Assembly: GCA_947501275.1 (NCBI GenBank)
Contig: CANMVD010000002.1
Span: 620,001 to 684,000 of the forward strand
DNA: 64,000 nucleotides
Reading direction: 5' to 3'
Origin: an uncultured Tateyamaria sp.
Lineage (GTDB): Bacteria > Pseudomonadota > Alphaproteobacteria > Rhodobacterales > Rhodobacteraceae
A program made the position numbers and the translations under genes. This document shows positions 16,159 to 25,573 of this stretch, piece by piece. Position 1 is the first letter of the stretch. Each line of letters begins with the position of its first letter. Below the pieces are notes generated by a model that was not told the DNA's origin, ran no database searches, and was given only the letters and a program-made list of their open reading frames with translations.

Positions 16159-19100
16159 TTAGCCGATGACGGTGTTTACATTGATGTCGTCGTCTACAAT
16201 GACCGTGGCATCCGCACCAAGGCTGTAGACGTCGTAGGTTTGGCCATCGACGCTGGTTGTACCCGTGCGGGATGCACCCGCAATGGTAACCGTATCGTCG
16301 CTGCCGCCATGAATAGTCAGCGTGTCAGAGTTGTCCGACAGCGCGACCAGTTGGGCTTCTGTGATCGTCAGGTTGGCTTCTTCTGCAAATTGCAGATCCA
16401 CCTGTTCGATCTGGTAGTTGCCCAAGGAAGGGTTGCCGAGGTTGATGGTGGAATTTGCGCTTTCATCATCCAAAGCGACATATGTTCCTGTCGTGTTGCC
16501 TGCGCTGTCGGTAGCGTTGACCACAAGATCAGATCCGTCCGGAACGTTGTTGTTGAATTGGAACACCGTCTCGCCCAGCACGTCCACGTCCACCTGCGTT
16601 GCGGCGACATCCGAAATGGAGCCGTTGTCGCTGACTTGCGCCACGCTAAGGTCACCGTCGCTCTGTTCGGTCGAGATCCCGCGGATGCCGTCCCCATCAC
16701 GAGTGAAGGACGCGATGACCGGACCATCTGGTGCGTCCGTATCAATGGCCAGCATGTCACTGAGGGTTTCGGTATTGCCCACCGCATCGGTTGCCATGAC
16801 AACCACTTCGGCAGTGTAGGTGCCGGGGGTCACGGCGCTGGACGGAATCTCCAGCGACCAGTTGCCACTGCCATCCACGACGGCGGCCAGCACTGTGCCA
16901 TTGAAGTCGACCAGAACCGAAGAGCCAACCTCGACCTGCCCACCAAGTGTGATGCCTTCGCGCGCCTCGGCGCCGCTGACCACATCATCCGCAGTGACCT
17001 GATCCTGAATGGTCAGCTGGTTCACCAGCGTGTCCACAAGGACTGTATCTGACACCGTTGCCACATTGCCCGCCAGATCGGTCGCGGTCACTGTGATCGT
17101 TGTCGTGTTTTCGCCCGGCGGGATCTGACTTGCGCTGAAGGGCGCGCTCCAGTTGCCATTCGCATCAACAATCGCCTGCGCGGTATATTCGCCAAAGGTG
17201 ACCATCACTGATGAGCCGGGCTCGGTTGTGCCAGTCAATACGACCCCGTCTGCGGCTTCTGCTCCCGAGATAATATCGTCGCCTTCAATCGGTGTGGTGA
17301 TCCCAAGGTTATCTACACGCGTGTCGACCTGAACGGTATCGCTGGCCGTCGCCGTGTTGCCAGCCGCATCGGTTGTGGTCGCTGTAATCTGCGCCTCGTA
17401 GGTACCCTGCTGGATCTCGTTGGAAGCATAGAACGCCTGCCAGACACCGTTGCCATTGGCGACAGCCTGATGGGTCACACCCTGCAGGGTGACACTGACC
17501 AGCGCACCGGGATCGGCATTGCCCGACAACAGCACGCCGTCGCTGGCCTCTGCGCCGTTGATGATGTCGTCGCCCTCGATAGGGCCCGCAATCGTCAGAA
17601 TGCTCGCTTCGGTGTCAACATTTACGGCCTGTGTGACAGAGCGGGTGTTGCCCGCAGCATCCGTCGCGGTGGCTGTCATGTCAGCGGTATAGGTACCTGT
17701 AGCAATCTGGTCGCTGGCAAAGCTGGCCGTCCAGTTGCCGTTGGCATCCACAATCGCGTTCACGGTGGATGCACCCAGTTGGACAACGACGCTGGAGCCC
17801 GGCTCGGCCACGCCAGTGACAACCATTCCGTTGGTGTGTTCGGATGCGTTGATCACGCCATCCGTGCCACCCGACGTCGACGTAAAGCCAAGGCTGTTGA
17901 CCAATGTATCCACTGTCACGGTGCCCGTTGCAGTAGATGTGTTGCCCGCGCTGTCTGTGGCCACGGCTGTGACCGGGGCGTCATATTCACCCGACTGAAT
18001 TTCAGAGCCGAGATAGCTGACCGTCCAGTTGCCGTTGCCATCCACGGTCGCTGCACGAGTGATGCCTTGGAACGTGACCTCAACGCTTGAACCCGTCTGC
18101 GCTGTCCCCGTTAGGGTCACGCCGTCGCTGGCTTCTTCTGCGTTGATAACACCGTCGCCTTCAACACTACTTGTTTCGATGGAAACGTTGGCAATGGTGT
18201 CAACCACCAGATTGTCGCTGATGGTTGTCGTGTTGCCAAAGCTGTCCGTGGCAACAATCGTGATGCCTGTAGTGTATTCACCTGTGGTGAGGGTGCCGGA
18301 CTGCCATGTGGCGCTCCAGGTGCCGTCATCTCCGACAACTGTAGTGCGCGTGACGCCATCAATTGTGATCTCTAGGCTGGCTCCTGCTTCGCCCGTGCCG
18401 GTCAGCGTGACGCCACCCGACAACTCGTCGCCGTTCACAGTATGTCCAACACTTTCAGAGCCTTGCGTGATCGCAACATCCGGGCCAACCGTGTCGATCA
18501 CAAATGTAGGACCGTCGAGATCAGTTGTGTCCCCGGTGACGACATGGGTAAATGTGACTTCGGTCTCTACAGTGCCATCTGTTGGGAAATCATCTCCAAC
18601 AAAAACAACTTCCCACGTGCCATCTTCGCCAATGACTGTGTCCAGCACGACGGTTCCGGCAGTCACTTCGACGGTATCGCCGGGCTCGCCTGTTCCGGTA
18701 ACGGTAAAGGTATGGGTTGTGTCGTCATCGCCGCCAATGTTTGTCGATGTATCGGCATCATCAACCGTTGGTGCTGCAGGACCGGCAGGCGTATCAGGTG
18801 ACGTGTCATCGTCACCGGTTGTCAGCAATGCCGCACCACCTACGGCTGCCGCGGCACCACCAAGACCCAAAAGGCCGGGCCCGCCAAGCAAGGCCGCGCC
18901 CAGCATCGAGACCTCTTCGTCCGCGCCAACACCAGCCTGCGCAATCTCGGAACGGCCCAGATAGATCAGGTCGTCAGATGGGCTCCATTTGCCCCACTGC
19001 TCGGTCGGGCCGAACTGCGCGAACAACTCGCCGTCTGTCGTTTCGACAAACGCCACCTCGTTCAGATATCCATCCGCCGAAATGAACAGGCGGTTCGCGT

Positions 19101-19326
19101 CACCGGCATCGTTGAAATAGTTTTCCAGCGTGATCGTGCGCCCGTCCACAAGCGTGATGACCAGGTTGTCACCGCTACGCAGCTGGCCCGCCATATCGAT
19201 CTGCCGCAAGTTAAGAGAAATTTCCTGTCCGCTGGACAAGGTCACCGCTGTATCGCCGTCCGCCGGAACGACACCACGTTGCAAAGCGCCCGCGCCATCG
19301 CGGACCACGAAATCAATCGCCTTCAT
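16159..19326 (-). CDS. BapA-like type I secreted adhesin with Ig-like repeats
   Basis: The 1055-residue protein starts with a BapA-prefix-like domain (about 1-130, EISLNLRQIDMAGQLRSGDN and TLENYFND). A Gly/Ala-rich hydrophobic stretch (about 140-170) follows, then tandem Ig-like repeats. The repeat marker VDT occurs at about residues 277, 375, 472, 570, 667, 764 and 861, a period of 97-98 residues, with DGNGNW and ATDSAGNT in most units. The C-terminal ~90 residues (LTIHGGSDDTVTI...TYDVYSLGADATVIV) are of the type used as a type I secretion signal. Classic GGxGxDxxx RTX arrays are not seen. It heads the operon encoding its exporter. A surface adhesion role is inferred from the family. Confidence 0.9.
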   Translation of the reverse strand: MKAIDFVVRDGAGALQRGVVPADGDTAVTLSSGQEISLNLRQIDMAGQLRSGDNLVITLVDGRTITLENYFNDAGDANRLFISADGYLNEVAFVETTDGELFAQFGPTEQWGKWSPSDDLIYLGRSEIAQAGVGADEEVSMLGAALLGGPGLLGLGGAAAAVGGAALLTTGDDDTSPDTPAGPAAPTVDDADTSTNIGGDDDTTHTFTVTGTGEPGDTVEVTAGTVVLDTVIGEDGTWEVVFVGDDFPTDGTVETEVTFTHVVTGDTTDLDGPTFVIDTVGPDVAITQGSESVGHTVNGDELSGGVTLTGTGEAGASLEITIDGVTRTTVVGDDGTWSATWQSGTLTTGEYTTGITIVATDSFGNTTTISDNLVVDTIANVSIETSSVEGDGVINAEEASDGVTLTGTAQTGSSVEVTFQGITRAATVDGNGNWTVSYLGSEIQSGEYDAPVTAVATDSAGNTSTATGTVTVDTLVNSLGFTSTSGGTDGVINASEHTNGMVVTGVAEPGSSVVVQLGASTVNAIVDANGNWTASFASDQIATGTYTADMTATATDAAGNTRSVTQAVNVDTEASILTIAGPIEGDDIINGAEASDGVLLSGNADPGALVSVTLQGVTHQAVANGNGVWQAFYASNEIQQGTYEAQITATTTDAAGNTATASDTVQVDTRVDNLGITTPIEGDDIISGAEAADGVVLTGTTEPGSSVMVTFGEYTAQAIVDANGNWSAPFSASQIPPGENTTTITVTATDLAGNVATVSDTVLVDTLVNQLTIQDQVTADDVVSGAEAREGITLGGQVEVGSSVLVDFNGTVLAAVVDGSGNWSLEIPSSAVTPGTYTAEVVVMATDAVGNTETLSDMLAIDTDAPDGPVIASFTRDGDGIRGISTEQSDGDLSVAQVSDNGSISDVAATQVDVDVLGETVFQFNNNVPDGSDLVVNATDSAGNTTGTYVALDDESANSTINLGNPSLGNYQIEQVDLQFAEEANLTITEAQLVALSDNSDTLTIHGGSDDTVTIAGASRTGTTSVDGQTYDVYSLGADATVIVDDDINVNTVIG
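16735..18777 (-). repeat. Seven ~291-bp coding repeats (Ig-like domains)
   Basis: The stretch encodes adhesin residues ~184-864. Unit boundaries are marked by a Val-Asp-Thr triplet every 97-98 codons. The units are related but clearly diverged, most similar between about residues 378 and 766. Copy number could vary between strains. Confidence 0.8.
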
Positions 19327-19431
19327 TACACCACCACTCTTCGCCTCGGTGCGGCTGAATTTTGCCGCCCATTTTTGTACGTGCCGCCGACCTTGTTTGC
19401 CGTGCTGACAATTCTTATGCGTACAGTGATA

Positions 19432-19445
19432 CGCGAATCGCGAAT
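19432..19445. repeat. Tandem CGCGAAT duplication
   Basis: Two adjacent copies of CGCGAAT lie in the divergent gap between the adhesin and glycerate kinase genes. A TGACA / GATAC pair just before it may be a promoter for the kinase. Function is not shown. Confidence 0.3.
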
Positions 19446-19547
19446 CAAGGGCTAGAGTCTTTTTGCTGCTCGATCACAATTTCCTGAGGCATCAAGTACA
19501 TATTGTGGCCAATCCGACTCAAATCAAAGGCAGGAGCTGAGGGCAGA

Positions 19548-20651
19548 ATGACAACAAACATTGATCTATTGGCGCTCTGGCACGCCGGAGTTGCGGCTGT
19601 GGGCGGCGACGCATCCGTGCGCATTGCGCTGGAAAATTCCCCCCTCCCAGCGCCGGATCGCATCATCGCTGTGGGCAAAGCCGCAGCCGCAATGGCCCGC
19701 CCTGCCGTCGAACGCTGGCCCGATAAGCCCTGCCTGATTGTCACCAAATACGGCCACGGCGCAACGGCGCCCGTAGGCGTCGAGGTCATCGAAGCCGCCC
19801 ATCCGGTGCCGGATGCTGCTTCGCTGCGGGCGGGACAGGCCTTGTACGATGCGGTTGCGGCCTGCGGACCGCGCGATCACTTGCTGATGCTGGTGTCTGG
19901 CGGCGCGTCGTCCCTCGCAGAACTTCCAGAAGGTGGGATGTCCCTTGAGGATCTGCAACAGCGCACCCAAGCCATGCTGGCATCCGGGGCGGACATCGCA
20001 GCCATGAATGCAGAGCGCCGAGCCTTGTCGCAGATCAAGGGCGGCAAATTACTGGCCGGGTTCCGCGGCGCACGGGTCAGCACGCTGGCCTTGTCGGATG
20101 TGGAAGGAGATGCGCTGTCGGTCATTGGATCAGGCATTGCAGATGCACCACAGGAACGGGACTTTCACTTTGTCCCGAGTATCGTGGCCAGCAACGCTAT
20201 TGCCCGTGAGGCATCTGCTGCGGCCTGCCCTGTTGCGGTCGTTGAAAACTCGGAAACGCTTTATGCAGAGGTGAACACGCTTGCCCCACGCATTGCAGCC
20301 AACATCATGGCCGCGCCGGCTGGCGTTCACGTGCTGGGAGGCGAGCCTGTGGTTGTGCTGCCGGATACACCCGGGATGGGCGGACGCAACATGGCACTTG
20401 CGCTTGGTTTGGCGCGCGAAATTGCTGGCACACGTGGCCTGCGCATTCTGGTGGCGGGCACGGACGGAACGGATGGCCCGACAGATGCGGCTGGTGCCCT
20501 GGTTGATGGCACAACATGGGATGAAACGGGCGAAGCAGCCTTGGCGAACGCTGACGCCTATCCGTGGCTTGCGGCAAAAGGTGCCCTGATCAAGACTGGC
20601 CCGACCGGAACAAACGTCATGGATCTCTTGATCGCCCACAAAGACGCCTAA
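19548..20651 (+). CDS. Glycerate 2-kinase (MOFRL family)
   Basis: This 367-residue enzyme belongs to the MOFRL/GckA-type glycerate kinase family, which phosphorylates D-glycerate to 2-phosphoglycerate in glyoxylate or serine-cycle metabolism. Motifs are the early AVGKAAAAMA, MLVSGGASSL, the SDVEGD segment and the C-terminal GTDGTDGPTDAAGA. The start at 19548 is chosen over an in-frame ATG at 19503 because GAGGGC lies just upstream and the homology-like core begins there. It is a single gene, divergent from the adhesin operon. Confidence 0.92.
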   Translation: MTTNIDLLALWHAGVAAVGGDASVRIALENSPLPAPDRIIAVGKAAAAMARPAVERWPDKPCLIVTKYGHGATAPVGVEVIEAAHPVPDAASLRAGQALYDAVAACGPRDHLLMLVSGGASSLAELPEGGMSLEDLQQRTQAMLASGADIAAMNAERRALSQIKGGKLLAGFRGARVSTLALSDVEGDALSVIGSGIADAPQERDFHFVPSIVASNAIAREASAAACPVAVVENSETLYAEVNTLAPRIAANIMAAPAGVHVLGGEPVVVLPDTPGMGGRNMALALGLAREIAGTRGLRILVAGTDGTDGPTDAAGALVDGTTWDETGEAALANADAYPWLAAKGALIKTGPTGTNVMDLLIAHKDA

Positions 20652-20793
20652 AACTGCAATCGGGTGTGCGCCCCCTTGGGTTGCCCGCCCGAAACGTCAA
20701 ATCTGATGGTGGGTCCGGGCTCTGCGCCATTCTGATGGACCTCACGTCTCACATCGCTTGACATGGGCGCACATGATCGCAAGCGTTGGCACC

Positions 20794-22746
20794 ATGCGAA
20801 ATACCCTCCGAGACATCGAAGAAGATCCCGACCTTGGCATCATTATGGCCGATGGCACCAGACTGTCCGTCCGCATGTGGCGCCCCAAGGACGCTCTTGA
20901 CGACCCCGTTCCCGTCATTCTTGAGCATCTGCCCTACCGCAAACGCGATGGCACCTGCGCGCGTGACGCGCTGACCCACCCGTATTTTGCAGCGCGCGGA
21001 TATGCCTGCCTGCGCGTGGACATGCGTGGCAACGGCGACAGCCATGGGCTGATGGAAGATGAATACACCCAGCAAGAGCTGGACGATGCGGTGGCCGTCA
21101 TCGCATGGGCGGCAGCGCAGCCGTGGTGCAACGGCAATGTCGGTATGATGGGGATCAGCTGGGGCGGCTTTAACGGCTTGCAGGTCGCGGCCATGGCCCC
21201 TGAGGCACTCAAGGCCGTCATTACGCTGTGTTCAACCGTGGACCGCTTTGCCGACGACATCCACTATAAAGGCGGCTGCCTTTTGAACGAAAATCTCGGC
21301 TGGGGGGCAACGATGTGGAGCTATTCTTCACGTGCGCCCGATCCGGCCTTGCGCGCGGACTGGCGCGAGATGTGGATGCAGCGGCTGGAGAATGAGCCGT
21401 TCCTTCCCGCAACGTGGCTGCGCCACCAAACCCGCGATTCCTATTGGCAGCACGGGTCGGTGTGCGAAGATTTCAACGCGATCAAGGCCAAGGTCCTCGC
21501 GGTCGGTGGCTGGGGGGATGCGTACAAGAACACGGTCGCGCATGTCGTCGAGAACATCCCCGGTTCCAAAGGCATCATCGGGCCATGGGTGCACAAATAC
21601 CCGCACTTCGCCGTTCCCGAGCCCCGCATCGGCTTTTTGCAAGAGGCATTGCGCTGGTGGGATACGTGGCTCAGGGGCGAGGATGCCGGCGTTGGATCTG
21701 ATCCGGACATGCGCACCTACCTCATGGAAGGGGTGCGACCGTCCACATGGTATGAGGAACGTAGCGGGCGCTGGTTGGCCGACCCTGCCAGCCATACGCA
21801 AACCTTTTTCCTCGGAGAGACCGGCTTGTCTGACACGCAGGGCGCGGTGGAAACCACAATCCGCTCTCCGCAGGATACCGGCAAGGATGCTGGAGAATAT
21901 TGCGCAATTTGGCTCGGTCCCGAACTGCCCGGCGATCAGCGACATGATGATGCCAACAGCGCGTGTTTCGACACGTCTCCACTGGCATCAGATCTCAACA
22001 TCATAAAAGCGCCGCGTGTTCGGCTGAACATCGCCGTGGACACACCGCGCGCGCAGATTGCCGTGCGCCTGAATCACGTGCACCCGGATGGAGCCTCGAC
22101 CCGTATTACGTATGGGGTGCTGAACTTGGCCGAACATCTTGGCGGAACGTGCACGCCACACCAACGCGAGGCAGTGATGCTTGATCTTGACCATGTTGCC
22201 TACACCGTACCTGCCGGGCATCGTTTGCGGGTTGCGATTTCGACCAGCTACTGGCCGCTGGTCTGGCCCAGCCCGTCCCCGACCACTGCCACACTTTTTG
22301 GCGGCAGCGTGTCGGTCCAGCACACCGATTCAACCGATGGGTGGACCTTTGCCGCGCCGGACACCGCACCGCCATGGCAGACCGAAGAGCTCAGACCCGA
22401 GCATCACACCCGCCGACAAGAAACCGACATGGTCACTGGCATCACGTCACTGATCATCGAGGACGACTTTGGCAAGGTGCGCGATTCCGATCACGGGTTG
22501 ATTTCTGGCTCGGTCGCACGCGAACGGTGGGAGATTCACCCTGACGAGCCGCTGTCGGCCCGCGGATCCTGCCATTGGAGTGACGAATTGGAACGCGACG
22601 GAATCGCTCTGAGGACAGAAACACACTGCGCGATGCACTCCGATGCGACCCACTTTTACCTGACAGCGCGCCTTGAGGCCTATGAGAACGGCACGCTTGT
22701 CTATGAGCGGGATGTCGAGGACACGATTGCGAGAGATCACGTATGA
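20794..22746 (+). CDS. CocE/NonD-family alpha/beta hydrolase
   Basis: The protein (about 650 aa) has an alpha/beta-hydrolase core with the nucleophile elbow GISWGGF (Ser ~122) after DMRGNGDS. A C-terminal jelly-roll domain (about 420-640) is typical of cocaine esterase and X-Pro dipeptidyl peptidases (RLNHVHPDGASTRITYGVLNL). The family cleaves esters or acyl-proline peptides. Start codons at 20758 (TTG), 20773 and 20794 are all possible; 20794 best fits the usual N terminus. It stands 134 bases before a dipeptide-type ABC operon, suggesting it processes an imported or exported peptide-like compound (inference). Confidence 0.87.
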   Translation: MRNTLRDIEEDPDLGIIMADGTRLSVRMWRPKDALDDPVPVILEHLPYRKRDGTCARDALTHPYFAARGYACLRVDMRGNGDSHGLMEDEYTQQELDDAVAVIAWAAAQPWCNGNVGMMGISWGGFNGLQVAAMAPEALKAVITLCSTVDRFADDIHYKGGCLLNENLGWGATMWSYSSRAPDPALRADWREMWMQRLENEPFLPATWLRHQTRDSYWQHGSVCEDFNAIKAKVLAVGGWGDAYKNTVAHVVENIPGSKGIIGPWVHKYPHFAVPEPRIGFLQEALRWWDTWLRGEDAGVGSDPDMRTYLMEGVRPSTWYEERSGRWLADPASHTQTFFLGETGLSDTQGAVETTIRSPQDTGKDAGEYCAIWLGPELPGDQRHDDANSACFDTSPLASDLNIIKAPRVRLNIAVDTPRAQIAVRLNHVHPDGASTRITYGVLNLAEHLGGTCTPHQREAVMLDLDHVAYTVPAGHRLRVAISTSYWPLVWPSPSPTTATLFGGSVSVQHTDSTDGWTFAAPDTAPPWQTEELRPEHHTRRQETDMVTGITSLIIEDDFGKVRDSDHGLISGSVARERWEIHPDEPLSARGSCHWSDELERDGIALRTETHCAMHSDATHFYLTARLEAYENGTLVYERDVEDTIARDHV

Positions 22747-22775
22747 CAGCACACCTATGGCGTGTGATCCTGTCA
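22744..22775 (+). terminator. Hairpin after the CocE-family gene
   Basis: Paired arms TGACAG/CTGTCA and CACAC/GTGTG, overlapping the stop codon, form an interrupted 11-bp stem. No T-run follows. It could be a weak terminator or processing site before the ABC operon. Confidence 0.35.
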
Positions 22776-22880
22776 GAAAGCGGCATTAATCCTTGCGGCC
22801 CACGGCCAAATCCTTAGGCTTTGGCGCAGGGAACCAACATCCGCGCAAAAGACGCGGTATAGACCAACCGGGAGAACTGT

Positions 22881-24485
22881 ATGTCTAAAGAGCTAGAAAC
22901 CCTGTCCGCACGCGTTGCGGCAGGCACCCTGACACGTCGTGATTTCATGGCCAAGGCCGCCGCATTGGGCGTCACCGCCGCAGTAGCATCGACCATGCTG
23001 GCCGATGCGGCACGCGCGGACGGACATGCGACACCCGTCGCAGGCGGCACATTCAAAATGGGTGTTCAAGGTGGCGAATCCACCAACAGTCAAGACCCCG
23101 CCACATGGGCCTCTGACGTGCCGATCGCGGGTGGTCAGCTTTGGGGCGAAGGTCTGGTCGAGGTCGAGGCAGATGGCTCCCTCACGGGCCTTGTTGCAGA
23201 AAGCTGGGAAGGTTCGGCGGATGCAAAAACGTGGCGCTTCAAACTGCGTCAGGGCATCACCTTCTCGAACGGCCAGCCCGTCACAACGGAAGACATCATG
23301 CAGACCATGGCGCGTCACTCGAACGAGGACTCCAAGTCCGGCGCTCTGGGCATCGTGCAAGGTATTGAAAGCATGCGCACTGATGGCGACGTGTTCGAAG
23401 TCACGCTGGCCGTTGGCAACGCTGACCTGCCCTACCTGATGGCCGACTATCACCTGATGATCCAACCAAATGGTGGTTTTGATGATCCAACTGCGGCTAT
23501 CGGTACCGGCGCATACACGCTGGAAAGCGATGAACCGGGCGTACGCATGGTCGGCAAACGCCGTTCTGATTACTGGGGTGGCGATCAATCCGTTACGGCC
23601 CACTATGACACTGTCGAAGTTATCGTTCTGAACGACGCCACAGCGCGCACAGCGGCCCTGCAATCGGGTCAGGTCGACACGATCAACCGGGTTGAACCCA
23701 AGATCGCAAAGCTGCTGGATCGCGCACCGAACATCGACGTGCTGTCAACAGCAGGTCGTGGCCACTACGTCTTCATTGCCCACATCGACACGGCACCTTT
23801 TGACAACCAGGAACTGCGTCTGGCACTGAAACATGCCCTCAACCGCGAGGAAATGGTCGAGAAAATCCTGCAAGGCTTTGGTTCGGTCGGCAACGACATG
23901 CCCATCAACGCAGCCTACCCGCTGTTTGATGAGACAATCCCGCAGCGCGAGTTCAACCTCGAAAAAGCGGCCGAGCACTACAAGAAATCCGGCCACGATG
24001 GCTCGCCCATTATCCTGCGCACAGCAGACGGTGCCTTCCCCGGTGCGGTCGACGCCGCAGCGCTCTTCCAACAGTCGGCGCAGGCCGCCGGCATCCCGCT
24101 GGAAATCAAGCGCGAGCCCAACGATGGCTACTGGTCCGAAGTGTGGAACGTCCAACCTTTCTGCTGCTCTTATTGGGGCGGTCGTCCCGTGCAGGATCAG
24201 ATGTACACCACGGCCTATCTGTCCACAGCCGACTGGAACGACACACGCTGGAAACGCCCCGAGTTCGACGAAATGCTTCTGGCAGCCCGCGCCGAACTGG
24301 ACGAAGCCAAGCGCAAGGAGATCTACTCCAAGATGGGTCGCATGTTGAACGAAGAGGGTGGCCTGATGGTGCCCATGTTCAATGACTTTGTGGATGCGGT
24401 CTCGACCAACGTCAAAGGTTGGACAAGCGATCCAAACGGTCCGCAAATGAACTGGTACGCCTTCAAGAAAACCTGGAAAGCGTAA
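22881..24485 (+). CDS. Dipeptide-type ABC transporter substrate-binding protein
   Basis: The 534-residue protein belongs to the family 5 (DppA/OppA) binding proteins. It carries a Tat-type signal with LTRRDFMAKAAALG, then AxADGH at the probable cleavage point. A typical family segment is WRFKLRQGITFSNGQPVTTEDI. It delivers its ligand to the two permeases downstream. The start has GGGAGAAC upstream. The ligand is unknown; the neighbouring hydrolase suggests a peptide or acylated amino acid. Confidence 0.93.
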   Translation: MSKELETLSARVAAGTLTRRDFMAKAAALGVTAAVASTMLADAARADGHATPVAGGTFKMGVQGGESTNSQDPATWASDVPIAGGQLWGEGLVEVEADGSLTGLVAESWEGSADAKTWRFKLRQGITFSNGQPVTTEDIMQTMARHSNEDSKSGALGIVQGIESMRTDGDVFEVTLAVGNADLPYLMADYHLMIQPNGGFDDPTAAIGTGAYTLESDEPGVRMVGKRRSDYWGGDQSVTAHYDTVEVIVLNDATARTAALQSGQVDTINRVEPKIAKLLDRAPNIDVLSTAGRGHYVFIAHIDTAPFDNQELRLALKHALNREEMVEKILQGFGSVGNDMPINAAYPLFDETIPQREFNLEKAAEHYKKSGHDGSPIILRTADGAFPGAVDAAALFQQSAQAAGIPLEIKREPNDGYWSEVWNVQPFCCSYWGGRPVQDQMYTTAYLSTADWNDTRWKRPEFDEMLLAARAELDEAKRKEIYSKMGRMLNEEGGLMVPMFNDFVDAVSTNVKGWTSDPNGPQMNWYAFKKTWKA

Positions 24486-24494
24486 ATCGGTCAG

Positions 24495-25451
24495 ATGCAC
24501 CCGATTTTAAAACTGGTGGCCCAACGCCTGGCGTTGGGCGCCCTTCTCCTCCTCGCCGCGTCTGCGCTGATCTTTGGCCTGACCGAGATCCTGCCCGGTG
24601 ACGCTGCACAAGCCATTCTTGGTCAATCCGCCACACCCGAAAGCCTTGCGAACCTACGCGAGGAAATGGGACTGAACCGGCCTGCCTTCACACGCTACTT
24701 CGAGTGGTTGGGCGGTATCCTCACAGGCGACATGGGCACCGCCCTGACCAACAAGCTCCCCATTGGCGAACAGATCGCCCGCCGGATGAGCTCAACCCTG
24801 TTTCTGGCCTTCTGGGCCGCCATCATCTCTGTCCCCTTGGCCATTTTGCTGGGACTGATCGCCGTGCGCTATCAGAACCGCTGGCCGGACAAGCTGATCT
24901 CCGGCGTAACGTTGGCCTCGATCTCGCTGCCCGAATTCATGATCGCCTACATTCTGGTGTTCTTCTTCGCAGTAAAATTGTTCTGGGCACCGTCCTTTGC
25001 TTCGGTCTCGCCCGGTATGCCGCTCCTTGCGCAACTGCATGCAATCTCGCTGCCCGTGGCGGTGCTGACGCTGGTGGTGCTGGCGCACATGATGCGCATG
25101 ACGCGCGCTGCGATCCTTAACGTAATGCAGTCAGCCTATATTGAGACAGCAGAACTCAAAGGGCTGACCACCTTTGCCGTGATCCGCAAACACGCGTTCC
25201 CCAACGCCATCGCCCCGATCGTCAACGTCGTGATGATCAACCTCGCCTATCTGGTGGTCGGTGTGGTGGTGGTCGAGGTCGTGTTCGCCTATCCCGGCAT
25301 GGGCCAATATCTCGTGGATGCTGTGGTAAAACGCGACGTGCCCGTGGTGCTGGCCTGCGGCGTGATCTTCGCGGCTGTGTACATCATCCTCAATATCGTG
25401 GCGGACGTGGTGTCGATCCTGGCAAACCCCCGGCTGAGGCACCCCAAATGA
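24495..25451 (+). CDS. Dipeptide-type ABC transporter permease (DppB-like)
   Basis: This 318-residue inner-membrane protein has the usual six helices and the EAA-type loop near ETAELKGLTTFAVIRKHAFPNAIAPI that contacts the ATPase. The N-terminal LTEILPGDAAQAILGQSAT is typical of DppB-type permeases. It starts 9 bases after the binding protein stop. Confidence 0.94.
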   Translation: MHPILKLVAQRLALGALLLLAASALIFGLTEILPGDAAQAILGQSATPESLANLREEMGLNRPAFTRYFEWLGGILTGDMGTALTNKLPIGEQIARRMSSTLFLAFWAAIISVPLAILLGLIAVRYQNRWPDKLISGVTLASISLPEFMIAYILVFFFAVKLFWAPSFASVSPGMPLLAQLHAISLPVAVLTLVVLAHMMRMTRAAILNVMQSAYIETAELKGLTTFAVIRKHAFPNAIAPIVNVVMINLAYLVVGVVVVEVVFAYPGMGQYLVDAVVKRDVPVVLACGVIFAAVYIILNIVADVVSILANPRLRHPK

Positions 25452-25573
25452 ATTTTTCAGCGAGAAAATTCGTTTCGTGCGACGAAGCGTATGCGCCAGT
25501 ATGCGCAGGGATGCACCCCGCAGCCAGCCCGCGCACCGACGAATGCCAAGGCAAAGGCGCAACACCATGCTGA
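25448..25573 (+). CDS. Possible coupled small ORF, 41 aa, four cysteines
   Basis: The ORF begins in an ATGA overlap with the DppB stop and ends seven bases inside the DppC gene, so it spans the 115-base gap exactly. The peptide (starting MNFSARKFVSCDEAYAPVC) has four Cys and no hydrophobic segment. It may only keep ribosomes moving across the gap. Not recognised as a family, and chance is possible in GC-rich DNA. Confidence 0.3.
   Translation: MNFSARKFVSCDEAYAPVCAGMHPAASPRTDECQGKGATPC

Noticed and set aside
18029-18964. A 311-codon Ser/Val/Thr-rich plus-strand frame over the adhesin gene
   Set aside because: Its repetitive content mirrors the adhesin repeats on the other strand.
20773-20793. 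Longer N terminus for the CocE-family protein
   Set aside because: Possible in frame, but the extra residues are unlike the usual start of the family and no ribosome-binding site supports it.
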